Below are positions 1 to 8,356 of a DNA stretch of 39,293 nucleotides, piece by piece. A program made the position numbers and the translations under genes. Position 1 is the first letter of the stretch, and every line of letters starts with the position of its first letter. Below the pieces are notes generated by a model that ran no database searches, had not been told where the DNA came from, and saw nothing but the letters and a program-made list of their open reading frames with translations. The stretch comes from an uncultured Bacteroidales bacterium (GTDB lineage: Bacteria > Bacteroidota > Bacteroidia > Bacteroidales > UBA932): contig ONLD01000012.1 of assembly GCA_900318565.1 (NCBI GenBank), positions 1 to 39,293 on the forward strand, read 5' to 3'.

Positions 1-136
1 ACGGTCGTTCAGCGGGTGTCTCTGGCACCCCGAAACGGGCTATTGTTGTTGTAATGAATTGAAAATTATATAGTTTTTAAATTTTTAACGAAGTATTGTC
101 TCATATTCACAAATATAATTCTTTTTCTATTCTGGC
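1..136. other. left-edge non-coding stretch
   Basis: No gene can be supported here. The first ~50 bases are GC-richer and contain a short imperfect hairpin (GGGTG, 7-base loop, CACCC at about 14-30), then the sequence turns AT-rich until the stop of the first gene. Short open frames run in from the left edge and all end within about 75 bases, so the tail of an unseen gene is possible. The pieces GGCAC, CCC and GAAAC at about 24-36 are vaguely like the arms of the element in the TrmH gene, but the match is too short to use. Confidence 0.3.
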
Positions 137-475
137 CTAATGCTTTGGGGACTTTAATTCATTCAAGACCGCGACATAAGCATCGCTGAATGACTTTTCC
201 TCTTCAGTGACACCCAAACTCTTCATATCTTCATCAGCCATCGTCTGAACATACATACTGTCAATTAAAGCGACCCCGTCAATAAGCATAGCTATATGGC
301 TCGACTGAACAAAGTGCAGCCTCATTTCTTCCGATACAAAGGGCGCCTCCGCTTCTGCTTTGGTAGCGACACCCAGCTGCTCCGGGATTGATTCAGGCTC
401 CTGCAGGACTTCTTTCAACTGCGAACAAGAACAGATTGATATTAATAAAAGCGTAGTAATAAACTTTCTTTTCAT
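137..475 (-). CDS. small predicted lipoprotein, unknown function
   Basis: I do not recognise this 112-residue protein. It begins with a basic N-terminus, a hydrophobic stretch (about residues 5-14) and a Cys-containing lipobox-like end (ISICSC), so it is probably exported and lipid-anchored. The mature part is acidic, rich in Glu, and predicted mostly helical, with no recognisable motif. It is the last gene of a three-gene minus-strand run: its ATG lies 22 bp after the stop of the large lipase/esterase gene, which suggests co-transcription and perhaps a role as a partner or immunity/chaperone-like factor, but nothing in the sequence proves this. Base composition is lower in GC than the window average, as in the two genes upstream. 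Confidence 0.7.
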   Translation of the reverse strand: MKRKFITTLLLISICSCSQLKEVLQEPESIPEQLGVATKAEAEAPFVSEEMRLHFVQSSHIAMLIDGVALIDSMYVQTMADEDMKSLGVTEEEKSFSDAYVAVLNELKSPKH

Positions 476-497
476 ACTCTCTTTGTTTTGATTTGTA

Positions 498-3400
498 TTA
501 CAAATTGAGAGGAGGATATCCTTTGGTTATTGTAAGAGTAAAGTCATCCAACCAAGTATTGCCATTACATATCATTCCCGATATAATAGCCGTATGGTCG
601 GGGTAGCTGTTAATATTTGATATGACAGACTGAATATATGAATTATCCAATATCTTAAAACAATAAACCGTCTTTGAAGCGCCATTTACAGTCCCCGTCA
701 TAGTAACCGACCTCATAATAATATTACCATTTATGATTATACGGTCCGGGGATGGAGAGTACGGAGCGAACGGCTTATCCCACACAAAAAAGTATGGCTC
801 AAAAAAACCTGAATCTTCAATCGCGCTATAGTACATATAGGCATTGCCATACATCGTATAAATCATCTTGGGATCATAATTATCTAATAATAATTGCCCG
901 AAAACTCTGGAATGCAGTTCAACATACTGGTCGTTATTTACGGGATCCACAAGCTTGAAATACACATTGGTCGTCATTGTTATCACTGTAGAAAATGAAA
1001 GAGTGTTTCTTCTATACCATTGGATGGGATTTGTACCGACTTTTACGCCCCACATTATATCCAGCTTTCCAGATGTCGCACATTCCTCAAGAAAAGAGTT
1101 AACAGACGAATCACTACAAGATGCCGTGAAAGTATAATTATTTCCGGATTTAACATAAGAAAGATGGAAATCAGACGGGATGCCTCCCACTAACACTTTC
1201 TTCGTTTTTATATGTTTCTGGCCCGTGCTTTTACTCGAATACTTGACAGTCACCAGGCCCGAGCCGTGAGTAGACAAAACCCCGCTGCTGCTGATTGTGG
1301 CGATGGTCGGATCAGATGTGGACCAACTCGGGCTTACGAAAACAGAACTGTCATTAACAGCAAATTGCTCTCCATTTTGTACTAATGCCTCACGGCCGGA
1401 AACCGTTGACATCTTTATGGACGATTCTGCTTTAATCCATTCATAATATTTCTTTCCCTTATGGATATGTAATCCTGCAGTATCACATAACGTATAAGAA
1501 TCGAATGGCGTTTCAGTTTTAGGTTCAGGAAGATTAGAATCTAGGTAGAAGTTTTTGTTGTAATCATCCACAGCAATTGCACTGGCCGTAGGGACAAAAA
1601 ATACTGGAGCATTATATGAGAGTAACGAATCTGTAATATTTGTCTTCGCGTATAAAGAACTATTACAAACATAATCCAGCCTTTTGGAGAAGGACGGAGA
1701 ATAGTGCGTTGCTGAATAAAAACCATCATAATTCCAATATAATAATGGCAACCACCCTAATCTTTTTCTATACGAGCAATTAAATGATGATATTTGAGAG
1801 CCTGGGGCAGAATCTCTATAGACCTCCAAAGTTATATTTAAGTTCATAGCCTCCATCAAATAGCACAGAATATAGGTCCAAGCGTTAGATCCTGAAGGAA
1901 TCTCACCTCCAAATGCAGATGTAAGCGACAATAGTTCAGGTGATAGTATTTCAGAATAATAGCCTCCGTTTACAATTGAATAATTCTCAATAGGGTAGCC
2001 AAAATCTCCCTGAGGAAAGCCCAAGTTGCTCAATTCAGTCTGCCATAGATAGTGATCTAAGTAGGTCACACCAGTATGAGAAACGTAATAATACATCATT
2101 TGTGTAGCAGACTCGCTTCTCAAGACTTCATACAAGCGAGTTAGAAGTGGATTAAACAAGTGCCTGGCTGTATCGTGATACCCATCAGATAAAACTTCAA
2201 TTAAATCTGTCAAAGCATATTGAATCCCAAGCGGGACATTGACGCCCAGGTGCGGCGCATCTAACGAAACATAGTAATCGGTTTGATGAGAGTGCCCCTG
2301 GGTCTCCATAGTACGTAAAGCGTATCTTGCGATTAATCCTCCCATACTGTGTCCGACAACAGTATTCCTCCCTGCTGATGTATCTTTCATCCCATTGATT
2401 TCATCCAATATCATTACCAATAGTTGCGCATTATCGCGTATATCTGCTTCGTGATTATTCCAATCCACATAAAAAATATCATAAAAGCCCCGGACAGATG
2501 AAGTGTGATAATAAAATTCGTAAAAATCATCGAAGTCAGAACTATTTTCCACTTGTGTTATTACACCGTCAAGAGCACTAAAGAATAGATTATCAAATTC
2601 ACTTGAAAACAGTAACTTGTAATAATTCTGCACATAGTACTCTCCTACATATGCGAAAAACTTGATCCAATCAATATCAAATCCCTCTACGAATATTAAC
2701 GGCTTCTTTATCGAACCGCTTTCCCTCGCAACATACGTTACTCTTGCTGAAACATTATTATAGGTTTTGGTGAATGTACCGGTTGGCGTTACCGCAGGAA
2801 ATGAGGAAGCAGTTGCTATTGGCGGCGAAAGAAGTTCTATTTTCGAATGCGCCTCAAGCGTTATACCGCCGGACAGCGTGACTCGCATCTTGAGTTCTTT
2901 CTCCCCGACCGACGAATATGATATTACACTGTCAAATGTGTTGCCTATTGTCTGATAACCAGAACCATTACCCGCATCAAATTCAATCAGGGTCGGAGAC
3001 AAGTTACCAACAATGTTGGACAGTGAAAACTTGTACCGGACTTGAGTGCCTGTGATCAATGGACGGCTTGGCGCAAAAATAAACAATCTCGACGTTGAGA
3101 AGGGGTTAAGCAATACTCCTCCAGAAATCACGTCATAGACTTTTCCATTCTGATAACTTATCAGGTTGTCCGTAAGTGCATTTGACACTATATAGTTGTA
3201 GTTAAACAATGCAATGCCCAGATTCACGGCACTTGTATCGGCAAGACTATCCGTCACCAAGTCTGCGTCATAAGCAGCTGCTGCAGGATTCACCCTAGCT
3301 GAATTCATCGCAAAAACAGCGTTACGGTAAATAGTAATATCTGAATAGTTATCCGCGGTCAGGGAAGCGCCATTATACAAACTGATATCAGTAAATTCAA

Positions 3401-3587
3401 CCGCACGGTCCAGCAGATATCCAGTTGGAACACGACTAGAGCTCAAATCCATATTCTCAAACATCGACTCCAAAGCCGAACCGATACCTGACTGTACAGA
3501 TTGTGCCAATGCAACGGGACGAAATGGCAGAATAGCTAATAAAAAGAAAACAAACAATCGATAATTATGGGAATGTGTATTTCTCAT
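498..3587 (-). CDS. large secreted alpha/beta-hydrolase (lipase/esterase-like) with Big_2 domain
   Basis: Predicted extracytoplasmic hydrolase of 1029 residues. I start it at the ATG at 3587, just before a basic and hydrophobic signal peptide ending near ALAQS; the frame can be extended to a TTG at 3608 but this adds nothing signal-like. Around residues 405-425 there is a nucleophile elbow, GHSMGGLIARYAL, typical of lipases and PGAP1-like alpha/beta hydrolases, preceded by a segment (FVEGFDIDW) that fits the oxyanion-strand region. After about residue 770 a Big_2/Ig-like repeat is visible (pattern W-S-T-S-D-P-T-I-A-T-I-S-S-S-G-V-L). The substrate is unknown; ester or lipid hydrolysis is inference from the GxSxG elbow. 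It sits between a DUF3244-like gene (37 bp upstream) and a small lipoprotein gene (22 bp downstream). GC is clearly lower than in neighbouring housekeeping genes, which may indicate acquisition or rapid evolution. Confidence 0.72.
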   Translation of the reverse strand: MRNTHSHNYRLFVFFLLAILPFRPVALAQSVQSGIGSALESMFENMDLSSSRVPTGYLLDRAVEFTDISLYNGASLTADNYSDITIYRNAVFAMNSARVNPAAAAYDADLVTDSLADTSAVNLGIALFNYNYIVSNALTDNLISYQNGKVYDVISGGVLLNPFSTSRLFIFAPSRPLITGTQVRYKFSLSNIVGNLSPTLIEFDAGNGSGYQTIGNTFDSVISYSSVGEKELKMRVTLSGGITLEAHSKIELLSPPIATASSFPAVTPTGTFTKTYNNVSARVTYVARESGSIKKPLIFVEGFDIDWIKFFAYVGEYYVQNYYKLLFSSEFDNLFFSALDGVITQVENSSDFDDFYEFYYHTSSVRGFYDIFYVDWNNHEADIRDNAQLLVMILDEINGMKDTSAGRNTVVGHSMGGLIARYALRTMETQGHSHQTDYYVSLDAPHLGVNVPLGIQYALTDLIEVLSDGYHDTARHLFNPLLTRLYEVLRSESATQMMYYYVSHTGVTYLDHYLWQTELSNLGFPQGDFGYPIENYSIVNGGYYSEILSPELLSLTSAFGGEIPSGSNAWTYILCYLMEAMNLNITLEVYRDSAPGSQISSFNCSYRKRLGWLPLLYWNYDGFYSATHYSPSFSKRLDYVCNSSLYAKTNITDSLLSYNAPVFFVPTASAIAVDDYNKNFYLDSNLPEPKTETPFDSYTLCDTAGLHIHKGKKYYEWIKAESSIKMSTVSGREALVQNGEQFAVNDSSVFVSPSWSTSDPTIATISSSGVLSTHGSGLVTVKYSSKSTGQKHIKTKKVLVGGIPSDFHLSYVKSGNNYTFTASCSDSSVNSFLEECATSGKLDIMWGVKVGTNPIQWYRRNTLSFSTVITMTTNVYFKLVDPVNNDQYVELHSRVFGQLLLDNYDPKMIYTMYGNAYMYYSAIEDSGFFEPYFFVWDKPFAPYSPSPDRIIINGNIIMRSVTMTGTVNGASKTVYCFKILDNSYIQSVISNINSYPDHTAIISGMICNGNTWLDDFTLTITKGYPPLNL

Positions 3588-3624
3588 CGCTGAAACCTTT
3601 AAAAACAACCGGCACTTCTAAAAC

Positions 3625-4014
3625 TTATTCAATACTGAACGACCCTTCATACACTGCACCTCCGGACGTAGTAAAGGCAAGCGTGTAATCCCCGGAGGAG
3701 CCGTTGAAGGGAAGCATAACAGATAGTTCGGAACTGTCCACGCTAGTCTGCCAGACAAGACCTGAACCATCTTTGTAGAGTTCGACATCGATGTCACCAA
3801 GGTCACATTGGAACACGAGATAGATTGTGTTACCCATAACCATTCCCTGAATCGGAATCTGAGCGGGGATACGAGGACCGCCGCCATAATCGCCGGAAGT
3901 TGTAACTATTATAACTACGGGCGTTTGCGACACAGTTCCATTATTTGCGACAGACACTGTAAAACCATTCAATAACGAGATGGCTAAAAAACATAATAAC
4001 AATACTCTTTTCAT
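3625..4014 (-). CDS. DUF3244-like small secreted protein
   Basis: A 129-residue exported protein with a classical signal peptide (MKRVLLLCFLAISLLNG). The mature part has the pattern IPIQGMVMGNTIYLVFQ, then DIDVELYKDGSGLVWQTSV, and ends in a beta-strand-like stretch GDYTLAFTTSGGAVYEGSFSIE. This resembles DUF3244 proteins of Bacteroidales, small Ig-like beta-sandwich domains that look like detached T9SS/Por-type C-terminal domains. It is the first gene of the operon with the lipase/esterase and has a perfect Bacteroidota -7 box 25 bp upstream of the ATG. The family assignment is from memory of its sequence pattern; the function is not known. Confidence 0.65.
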   Translation of the reverse strand: MKRVLLLCFLAISLLNGFTVSVANNGTVSQTPVVIIVTTSGDYGGGPRIPAQIPIQGMVMGNTIYLVFQCDLGDIDVELYKDGSGLVWQTSVDSSELSVMLPFNGSSGDYTLAFTTSGGAVYEGSFSIE

Positions 4015-4039
4015 TGTAATAGGCTGATATGGTTCTTCG

Positions 4040-4073
4040 CAAATTTAGTTCATATTTTTCGAATCATAGCAAA
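4040..4073 (-). promoter_or_regulatory. Bacteroidota promoter of the DUF3244-lipase-lipoprotein operon
   Basis: On the minus strand the sequence reads TTTG (4073-4070), 22 bp, then TAAATTTG (4047-4040), a perfect match to the Bacteroidota -7 consensus TAnnTTTG with a slightly long spacer. A leader of about 20 bases remains before the ATG at 4014. Confidence 0.6.
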
Positions 4074-4177
4074 ATAAAGTTTGAAATCTATGTTGCTAAA
4101 ATCCTAATTATCAAGCTGTTAAGTTTATAAAACTTGCACCGCCCCATATTGACTCATTTATCCGGGCAGACTGACAG

Positions 4178-4206
4178 TTTTTTCCGGAATATATTTACTA
4201 TATTCG
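4178..4206 (+). promoter_or_regulatory. possible promoter of the TPR regulator
   Basis: A T-run (4178-4183) followed by TATATTCG (4199-4206), which matches 7 of 8 positions of TAnnTTTG. The spacer is short (about 17 bp from the first TTTT). It would leave a leader of about 55 bases before the ATG at 4265. Confidence 0.3.
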
Positions 4207-4264
4207 CAAGAGCTGAAAACAGTTTTTGTTTTGCCAACGCGGACTTCTGACACTTGCTTATTAT

Positions 4265-5887
4265 ATGCACAAATCTTTGCTTCCTTTCCTTATCTTTGCT
4301 GCCCTAATCACCGGCTCCTGCCGTGGCGGAGCTTATGCCTCCCTGCAAGAAATTGAGGGGTTCATTCAGGATGATCCGGTCCGGGCATATAAGGAACTGT
4401 CCGAAATAGACAAGGGCACTCTCAGGACTGCGCGGGAAAAAGCCCTGTATTCCCTGCTCATCTCGGCCGCGCTTGACAAAAATTATATCGACCTTCAGTC
4501 GGATTCGCTTATAGCCCCGGCGGTGCGATACTATTCCCGACGGCCGGAAAAGTATCACCGCTTCCTCGCGAGATACTACGAAGGGCGCGTCTATGAGAAT
4601 GCCGGCGAATACGACAAGGCTATGGATTCATATCTAAAGGCAGATGAAGCAGCCCGAGGCAGGAGCGTACCTGATGAATATAAAGTCCGGCTGTCCTTTG
4701 CCAAAGGGCGGGTGTATGTCAGGCAGTTCGCCAACGACAGGGCCCTGGAGGAGAGCCTGAAGGCAATGACATTGTCCCGGAATCTGGAGAATCCGCAATT
4801 CTACATACGGAGCGCTTTGGATGCGGCCGGAGGCTACCATATCCTGAAAAAAGACGAGGAAGCCGGAGCCTGCCTCGACACGCTTTCTTCCTGGCTCGCA
4901 TCCAAGGGACTCGGCATTCCTGCCGAATACTACAGTACGCGCCTCCGGCTTGAAGTGACCAAACCAGAGCCCTGTAAAGATTCCCTGGACATTCTGTTCG
5001 GAAAATACCTTGAGGCCTGCTCCGGGCAGGGACGGACTCCCGACGCCTTTCTAAATGTGCACGCTAAACTCGCTCTGGGGCTATACCGGGAGGCTAAAGA
5101 AGATTTGGACAGAATCCAGAGTCCAGGAGTGTCCCAAAGCTTCACCTCGGCCGATTATTACTACCTGCTCTCCAAGGCGGAAAAATCTCTCGGTCTCTAC
5201 AAGGAGGCGCTTACAGACTTGAAGAATTATCAGACCAGCGTTGAGAATATCAACCTGACCGTTTTCAACAACGACGTCCGGTTCCTCGAAGAGCGCTTCG
5301 AAGATGAAAGAAGCAAGGAAAGGACAAAGCGCGGGCTGATTCTGGCATCCCTGGCAATCGCAGCGCTGCTTTCGGCACTGGCATTCGCCATCGTAAGATA
5401 TCGAAAGAGAAAGGCAGAATACGACCGGTCCTTGCAGGAAGCGCGCTCCGAATACGATTACATAAAGTCTATGCTCTCCAACGGCAAAGAGAGCAGCCCA
5501 GAGTACGAAGACTTGCTGCAATCCCGTCTGCGCGCCCTGAAACCGCATCTAGAAAGCTACGGCCTCAAAAGCCGCCGCAGGCCAAGCAACAGGGATGCCG
5601 CAAAGCTCGCCGACGAGCGCCGGAATATGCTCGAGGCCATCGCCCTGATGTGTGCACTTACACACCCAGGCTTCACTTCCGTACTCGCAGGCCGCGGCCT
5701 ATCGGCGGAAGAAATCGGAGTGTGCGCACTTTACGTCTCCGATTACAGGCCGAAAGAGCTTCCGGACATTCTCGGTAAAAGCAGCATCTACCACCGCAAT
5801 ACCGAGATACGCGACAAACTCGAGGACCTCGTGCAGGGCACCACGCTGCCGGTATGGCTGCGGCAGCTCTACCGCGAGCGGGGCTGA
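4265..5887 (+). CDS. TPR lipoprotein-type membrane regulator with C-terminal HTH-like region
   Basis: A 540-residue protein that looks like a membrane-bound one-component regulator. I chose the ATG at 4265 because it begins a signal sequence with a lipobox (LITGSC, Cys19); a TTG further upstream at 4226 opens the same frame but is not credible. Residues 20-350 are helical and fit TPR repeats (e.g. YYEGRVYENAGEYDKAMDSY). A transmembrane helix lies at about 357-377 (LILASLAIAALLSALAFAIV), followed by a coiled-coil-like basic stretch. The last ~70 residues (LSAEEIGVCALYVSDYRPKE... IYHRNTEIRDKLE) resemble a degenerate LuxR-like HTH. This layout is known in Bacteroidota and implies sensing outside and DNA binding inside. 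It is convergent with the next gene; the two stop codons are directly adjacent. Confidence 0.7.
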   Translation: MHKSLLPFLIFAALITGSCRGGAYASLQEIEGFIQDDPVRAYKELSEIDKGTLRTAREKALYSLLISAALDKNYIDLQSDSLIAPAVRYYSRRPEKYHRFLARYYEGRVYENAGEYDKAMDSYLKADEAARGRSVPDEYKVRLSFAKGRVYVRQFANDRALEESLKAMTLSRNLENPQFYIRSALDAAGGYHILKKDEEAGACLDTLSSWLASKGLGIPAEYYSTRLRLEVTKPEPCKDSLDILFGKYLEACSGQGRTPDAFLNVHAKLALGLYREAKEDLDRIQSPGVSQSFTSADYYYLLSKAEKSLGLYKEALTDLKNYQTSVENINLTVFNNDVRFLEERFEDERSKERTKRGLILASLAIAALLSALAFAIVRYRKRKAEYDRSLQEARSEYDYIKSMLSNGKESSPEYEDLLQSRLRALKPHLESYGLKSRRRPSNRDAAKLADERRNMLEAIALMCALTHPGFTSVLAGRGLSAEEIGVCALYVSDYRPKELPDILGKSSIYHRNTEIRDKLEDLVQGTTLPVWLRQLYRERG

Positions 5888-7369
5888 TTAAATATCGATG
5901 AAGCGGTACCACTGGTCGAAGTCGATGACTTCGAACTTGTCGCCGACCTGGTGCAGGGCGAAGCAGTTGATGCTTTCGGGCGAATTCTTAGCGAGGAAAA
6001 TAGTGGCATAGCCGTCGGGGTCGAGGGCTATCGACACGACGTCGGGGATACCGTAGGTGCCTTCGTCATCCACGTTCCAGACGCCGGAGTCCTCGAACTC
6101 GGATTCGATTTCAGTGGTCAGGGCCGCTGTGGCATAGATGTCTCCGTCCTTACCTACCCAAGCGAAGACCACCATCGCCTGATGGCCCTTATGCTCGAAC
6201 TCCACGATGTCCAGTTCGGCCGAGCCGTCGCGAAGCCACGCTGCCCTGCGGCTGTACATAGGAGTGCGGCCGTACATCGCAGCTACCTTCCGCACCACGG
6301 CGGCCTTGGCGTCCTGCTCCCTCTCGGGGAACTTCCAGCGGCCGAATGAAGGGAAGGTATGGAAGGCCACAAAGTCCGGCGGCGCTATCAGGGCCTCGAT
6401 TTCACCGGCCTGGTAGCCCTTGAACATAGCCTTCACTTCTTCCGCCGGCGACAAGATATTGTAGAAAAGGCCTCTGGTGCTGCCGAAGTCCTGGTCCACG
6501 CGGCCAAGGCGACGCTCCTCATCGGCGCGGCTGTCTCCGCTCAGCGAGCAAGGGGCAAGGTTCTGCTTGAACACCACCCACTGCGAGCCGTTTTCGGGAC
6601 GCTGCAGCGATGTGTCGCCGGGCACTGCGAAACGGGTCCGGCTCTTGTCGGGATAGGCGAAGAGGGGCTTCCCGATTGCGGCCCAGTCGTAAGGCACGCC
6701 TGTGAAACTGAGCGCACCGGGAGCCACACGCTGCTCCGCGCCGGCGATGGATACCTGCGTCAGATTGCGGGAAGCGGTGAAAGCATCCTGCTCGATGCCT
6801 GCCACGGGAAACATCCTGCCGAATGGCCCCTGGACCTTGAGAGGAAGGTCCACGACCCCGGAGTAGATGCCGCCGAAAGCCAGGTTGCAGGACTGCCCGT
6901 CGGGAGCTATATGGTACATATAGCCGTTGGGAGCCACGAAATAATTCAGGTCGCGGCGGTAGAAGCCGTCGGGAGAAAGGTCGATGTTGTAGGGAGGAGC
7001 CCCGGCACCCACTGATTCAGAGACCTTTACTGTATTCTCCATAGGCTCGCCTGCATTGGCCTCTGGACGGAGGTCAATGGTAAGGGTGTAGTCGAAATCG
7101 GGGCCCGGATAACGCCATATGAACCTATCCCCTTCGAGGGTCACGGGGCCGTCGGCGGTGTCGTAGATTATCTGCGCCCCGTCCTTCCGCACCACGGAGA
7201 GGTAGAACTCTGCCCTGTCGGGGCCGAGAGGCACAAGGTACAGGTCTCCTTTGGCTTCAGACTGCTCCCCTTCCATAAACTCCACAATATAACGGCCGCC
7301 CCAATCCTGGGCTGCAGCGAGGGCGCAGGACAGGGCAAGCGCCGCAGTGAGAAATACTTTCTTAATCAT
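5888..7369 (-). CDS. secreted protein of unknown function with a BspA-like LRR remnant
   Basis: I cannot assign a function to this 493-residue protein. It has a signal peptide (about residues 1-20, ending ALAAAQD) and no further membrane helix, so it should be periplasmic or secreted. Around residues 170-212 the pattern FPVAGIEQDAFTASRNLTQV is very like one unit of the BspA-type leucine-rich repeat (LRR_5), in which a residue series ending IGxxAFxxCxxLxxV recurs; only one unit is visible, so it could be a relic. The rest is rich in aromatic residues and Gly and predicted beta. It is last in the minus-strand run; its ATG lies 2 bp after the stop of the endonuclease/exonuclease/phosphatase gene, so they are surely co-transcribed. 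Its stop codon is back to back with that of the convergent TPR regulator. Confidence 0.7.
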   Translation of the reverse strand: MIKKVFLTAALALSCALAAAQDWGGRYIVEFMEGEQSEAKGDLYLVPLGPDRAEFYLSVVRKDGAQIIYDTADGPVTLEGDRFIWRYPGPDFDYTLTIDLRPEANAGEPMENTVKVSESVGAGAPPYNIDLSPDGFYRRDLNYFVAPNGYMYHIAPDGQSCNLAFGGIYSGVVDLPLKVQGPFGRMFPVAGIEQDAFTASRNLTQVSIAGAEQRVAPGALSFTGVPYDWAAIGKPLFAYPDKSRTRFAVPGDTSLQRPENGSQWVVFKQNLAPCSLSGDSRADEERRLGRVDQDFGSTRGLFYNILSPAEEVKAMFKGYQAGEIEALIAPPDFVAFHTFPSFGRWKFPEREQDAKAAVVRKVAAMYGRTPMYSRRAAWLRDGSAELDIVEFEHKGHQAMVVFAWVGKDGDIYATAALTTEIESEFEDSGVWNVDDEGTYGIPDVVSIALDPDGYATIFLAKNSPESINCFALHQVGDKFEVIDFDQWYRFIDI

Positions 7370-7371
7370 AA

Positions 7372-8346
7372 TTACAATTCAAAATCTACGATAATCGGAC
7401 GGTGGTCCGAAGGATGGTAGAAGTTCTTGATTTTCTCGTCGCGCACGGGGCGGGTGTAGCTGTCGAGGTGGATGTGGGCCTCCTTGACGGCGGCGGAAAG
7501 CTTAGGGGTGCAATAGACAAAATCTATCCTGGAACGCCCCCAGGTGGAAGAATAGAAGCTGTGGGGGTCGCGGTCGTTGATTATGTCGATGTAGGGAGTC
7601 TCGCTGCGGATGTAGTCGTGGACGAGCAGTTTGGTGTCGCCGTCGGGGTATTTATACACCCAGTTATCGACGCGGGAGCGGGAGTTGAAGTCGCCCATCA
7701 TCATCCAGTAGCCCTCGGCTCCGTCGGGGTCGGTGCCTATCGTATGCCGGCAGATGTATTCCATCTCGACGCGGCGGAACTTGTCGCCTTCGAACGCCGC
7801 CTTGCTGCGCTCCCTGTCCTCCGTGGGCACATTGTAGCCATAAGCCTGCGGCCAGGTGTGGAGAGTCACGATATTGACGTGCTTGTCCGCCAGCTGCAGA
7901 CGCACCCAGCCGGCGCCGTGGGACACGAGGGTGTCGGGGTTGCCGGTGATGCGGGCGACGCTTTCAAGCGGAAAGCGGGACGTGACGACCTGCGGGTAGT
8001 TGTCCCTGTGGCCGCCGATGTAGATGTACTTGTGGCCGTAGCGCTTGCCGAGGCGCTTCCACATATCCATCAGGCGCTCGTCGCCGCGCCACTCCTGCAG
8101 GGCATCCTGGTGCTTGGCGGTGCCGTTGTTGTAGATGGGCTGGGCCTCGCACCAGACGCACACGTCGGGCTTCTGCTCCTTCACCCAGTCGGTAAAGCGC
8201 TGATAATCATCATCCTGTCCGTCCCACATACCGTTCTGGATATTCCAGTACACAAGTCTGAACTTGCCGGGCTTGCCCGCCGCGGCGTCAATGCTCATCC
8301 CGCACAGCATCAGGGCGCTCAATAAAAATAAAATGAACTTTTTCAT
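7372..8346 (-). CDS. secreted endonuclease/exonuclease/phosphatase-fold protein
   Basis: A 324-residue member of the EEP superfamily (DNase I, sphingomyelinase and inositol-phosphatase fold). After a signal peptide (to about residue 23) come the family landmarks: YWNIQNG (Asn35), the metal-binding Glu in VWCEAQ (Glu67), GDFNSRSR near residue 220, and the C-terminal SDHRPIIVDF with the catalytic His315. All key residues of the fold are present, so an active metal-dependent phosphodiesterase or phosphatase is likely. The substrate cannot be read from sequence. The histidine phosphatase gene ends 10 bp upstream and the unknown secreted gene begins 2 bp downstream; two phosphoester hydrolases in one operon suggest scavenging of phosphate from organic esters outside the cytoplasm, which is inference. 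Confidence 0.85.
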   Translation of the reverse strand: MKKFILFLLSALMLCGMSIDAAAGKPGKFRLVYWNIQNGMWDGQDDDYQRFTDWVKEQKPDVCVWCEAQPIYNNGTAKHQDALQEWRGDERLMDMWKRLGKRYGHKYIYIGGHRDNYPQVVTSRFPLESVARITGNPDTLVSHGAGWVRLQLADKHVNIVTLHTWPQAYGYNVPTEDRERSKAAFEGDKFRRVEMEYICRHTIGTDPDGAEGYWMMMGDFNSRSRVDNWVYKYPDGDTKLLVHDYIRSETPYIDIINDRDPHSFYSSTWGRSRIDFVYCTPKLSAAVKEAHIHLDSYTRPVRDEKIKNFYHPSDHRPIIVDFEL

Positions 8347-8356
8347 ATATTGGTCA

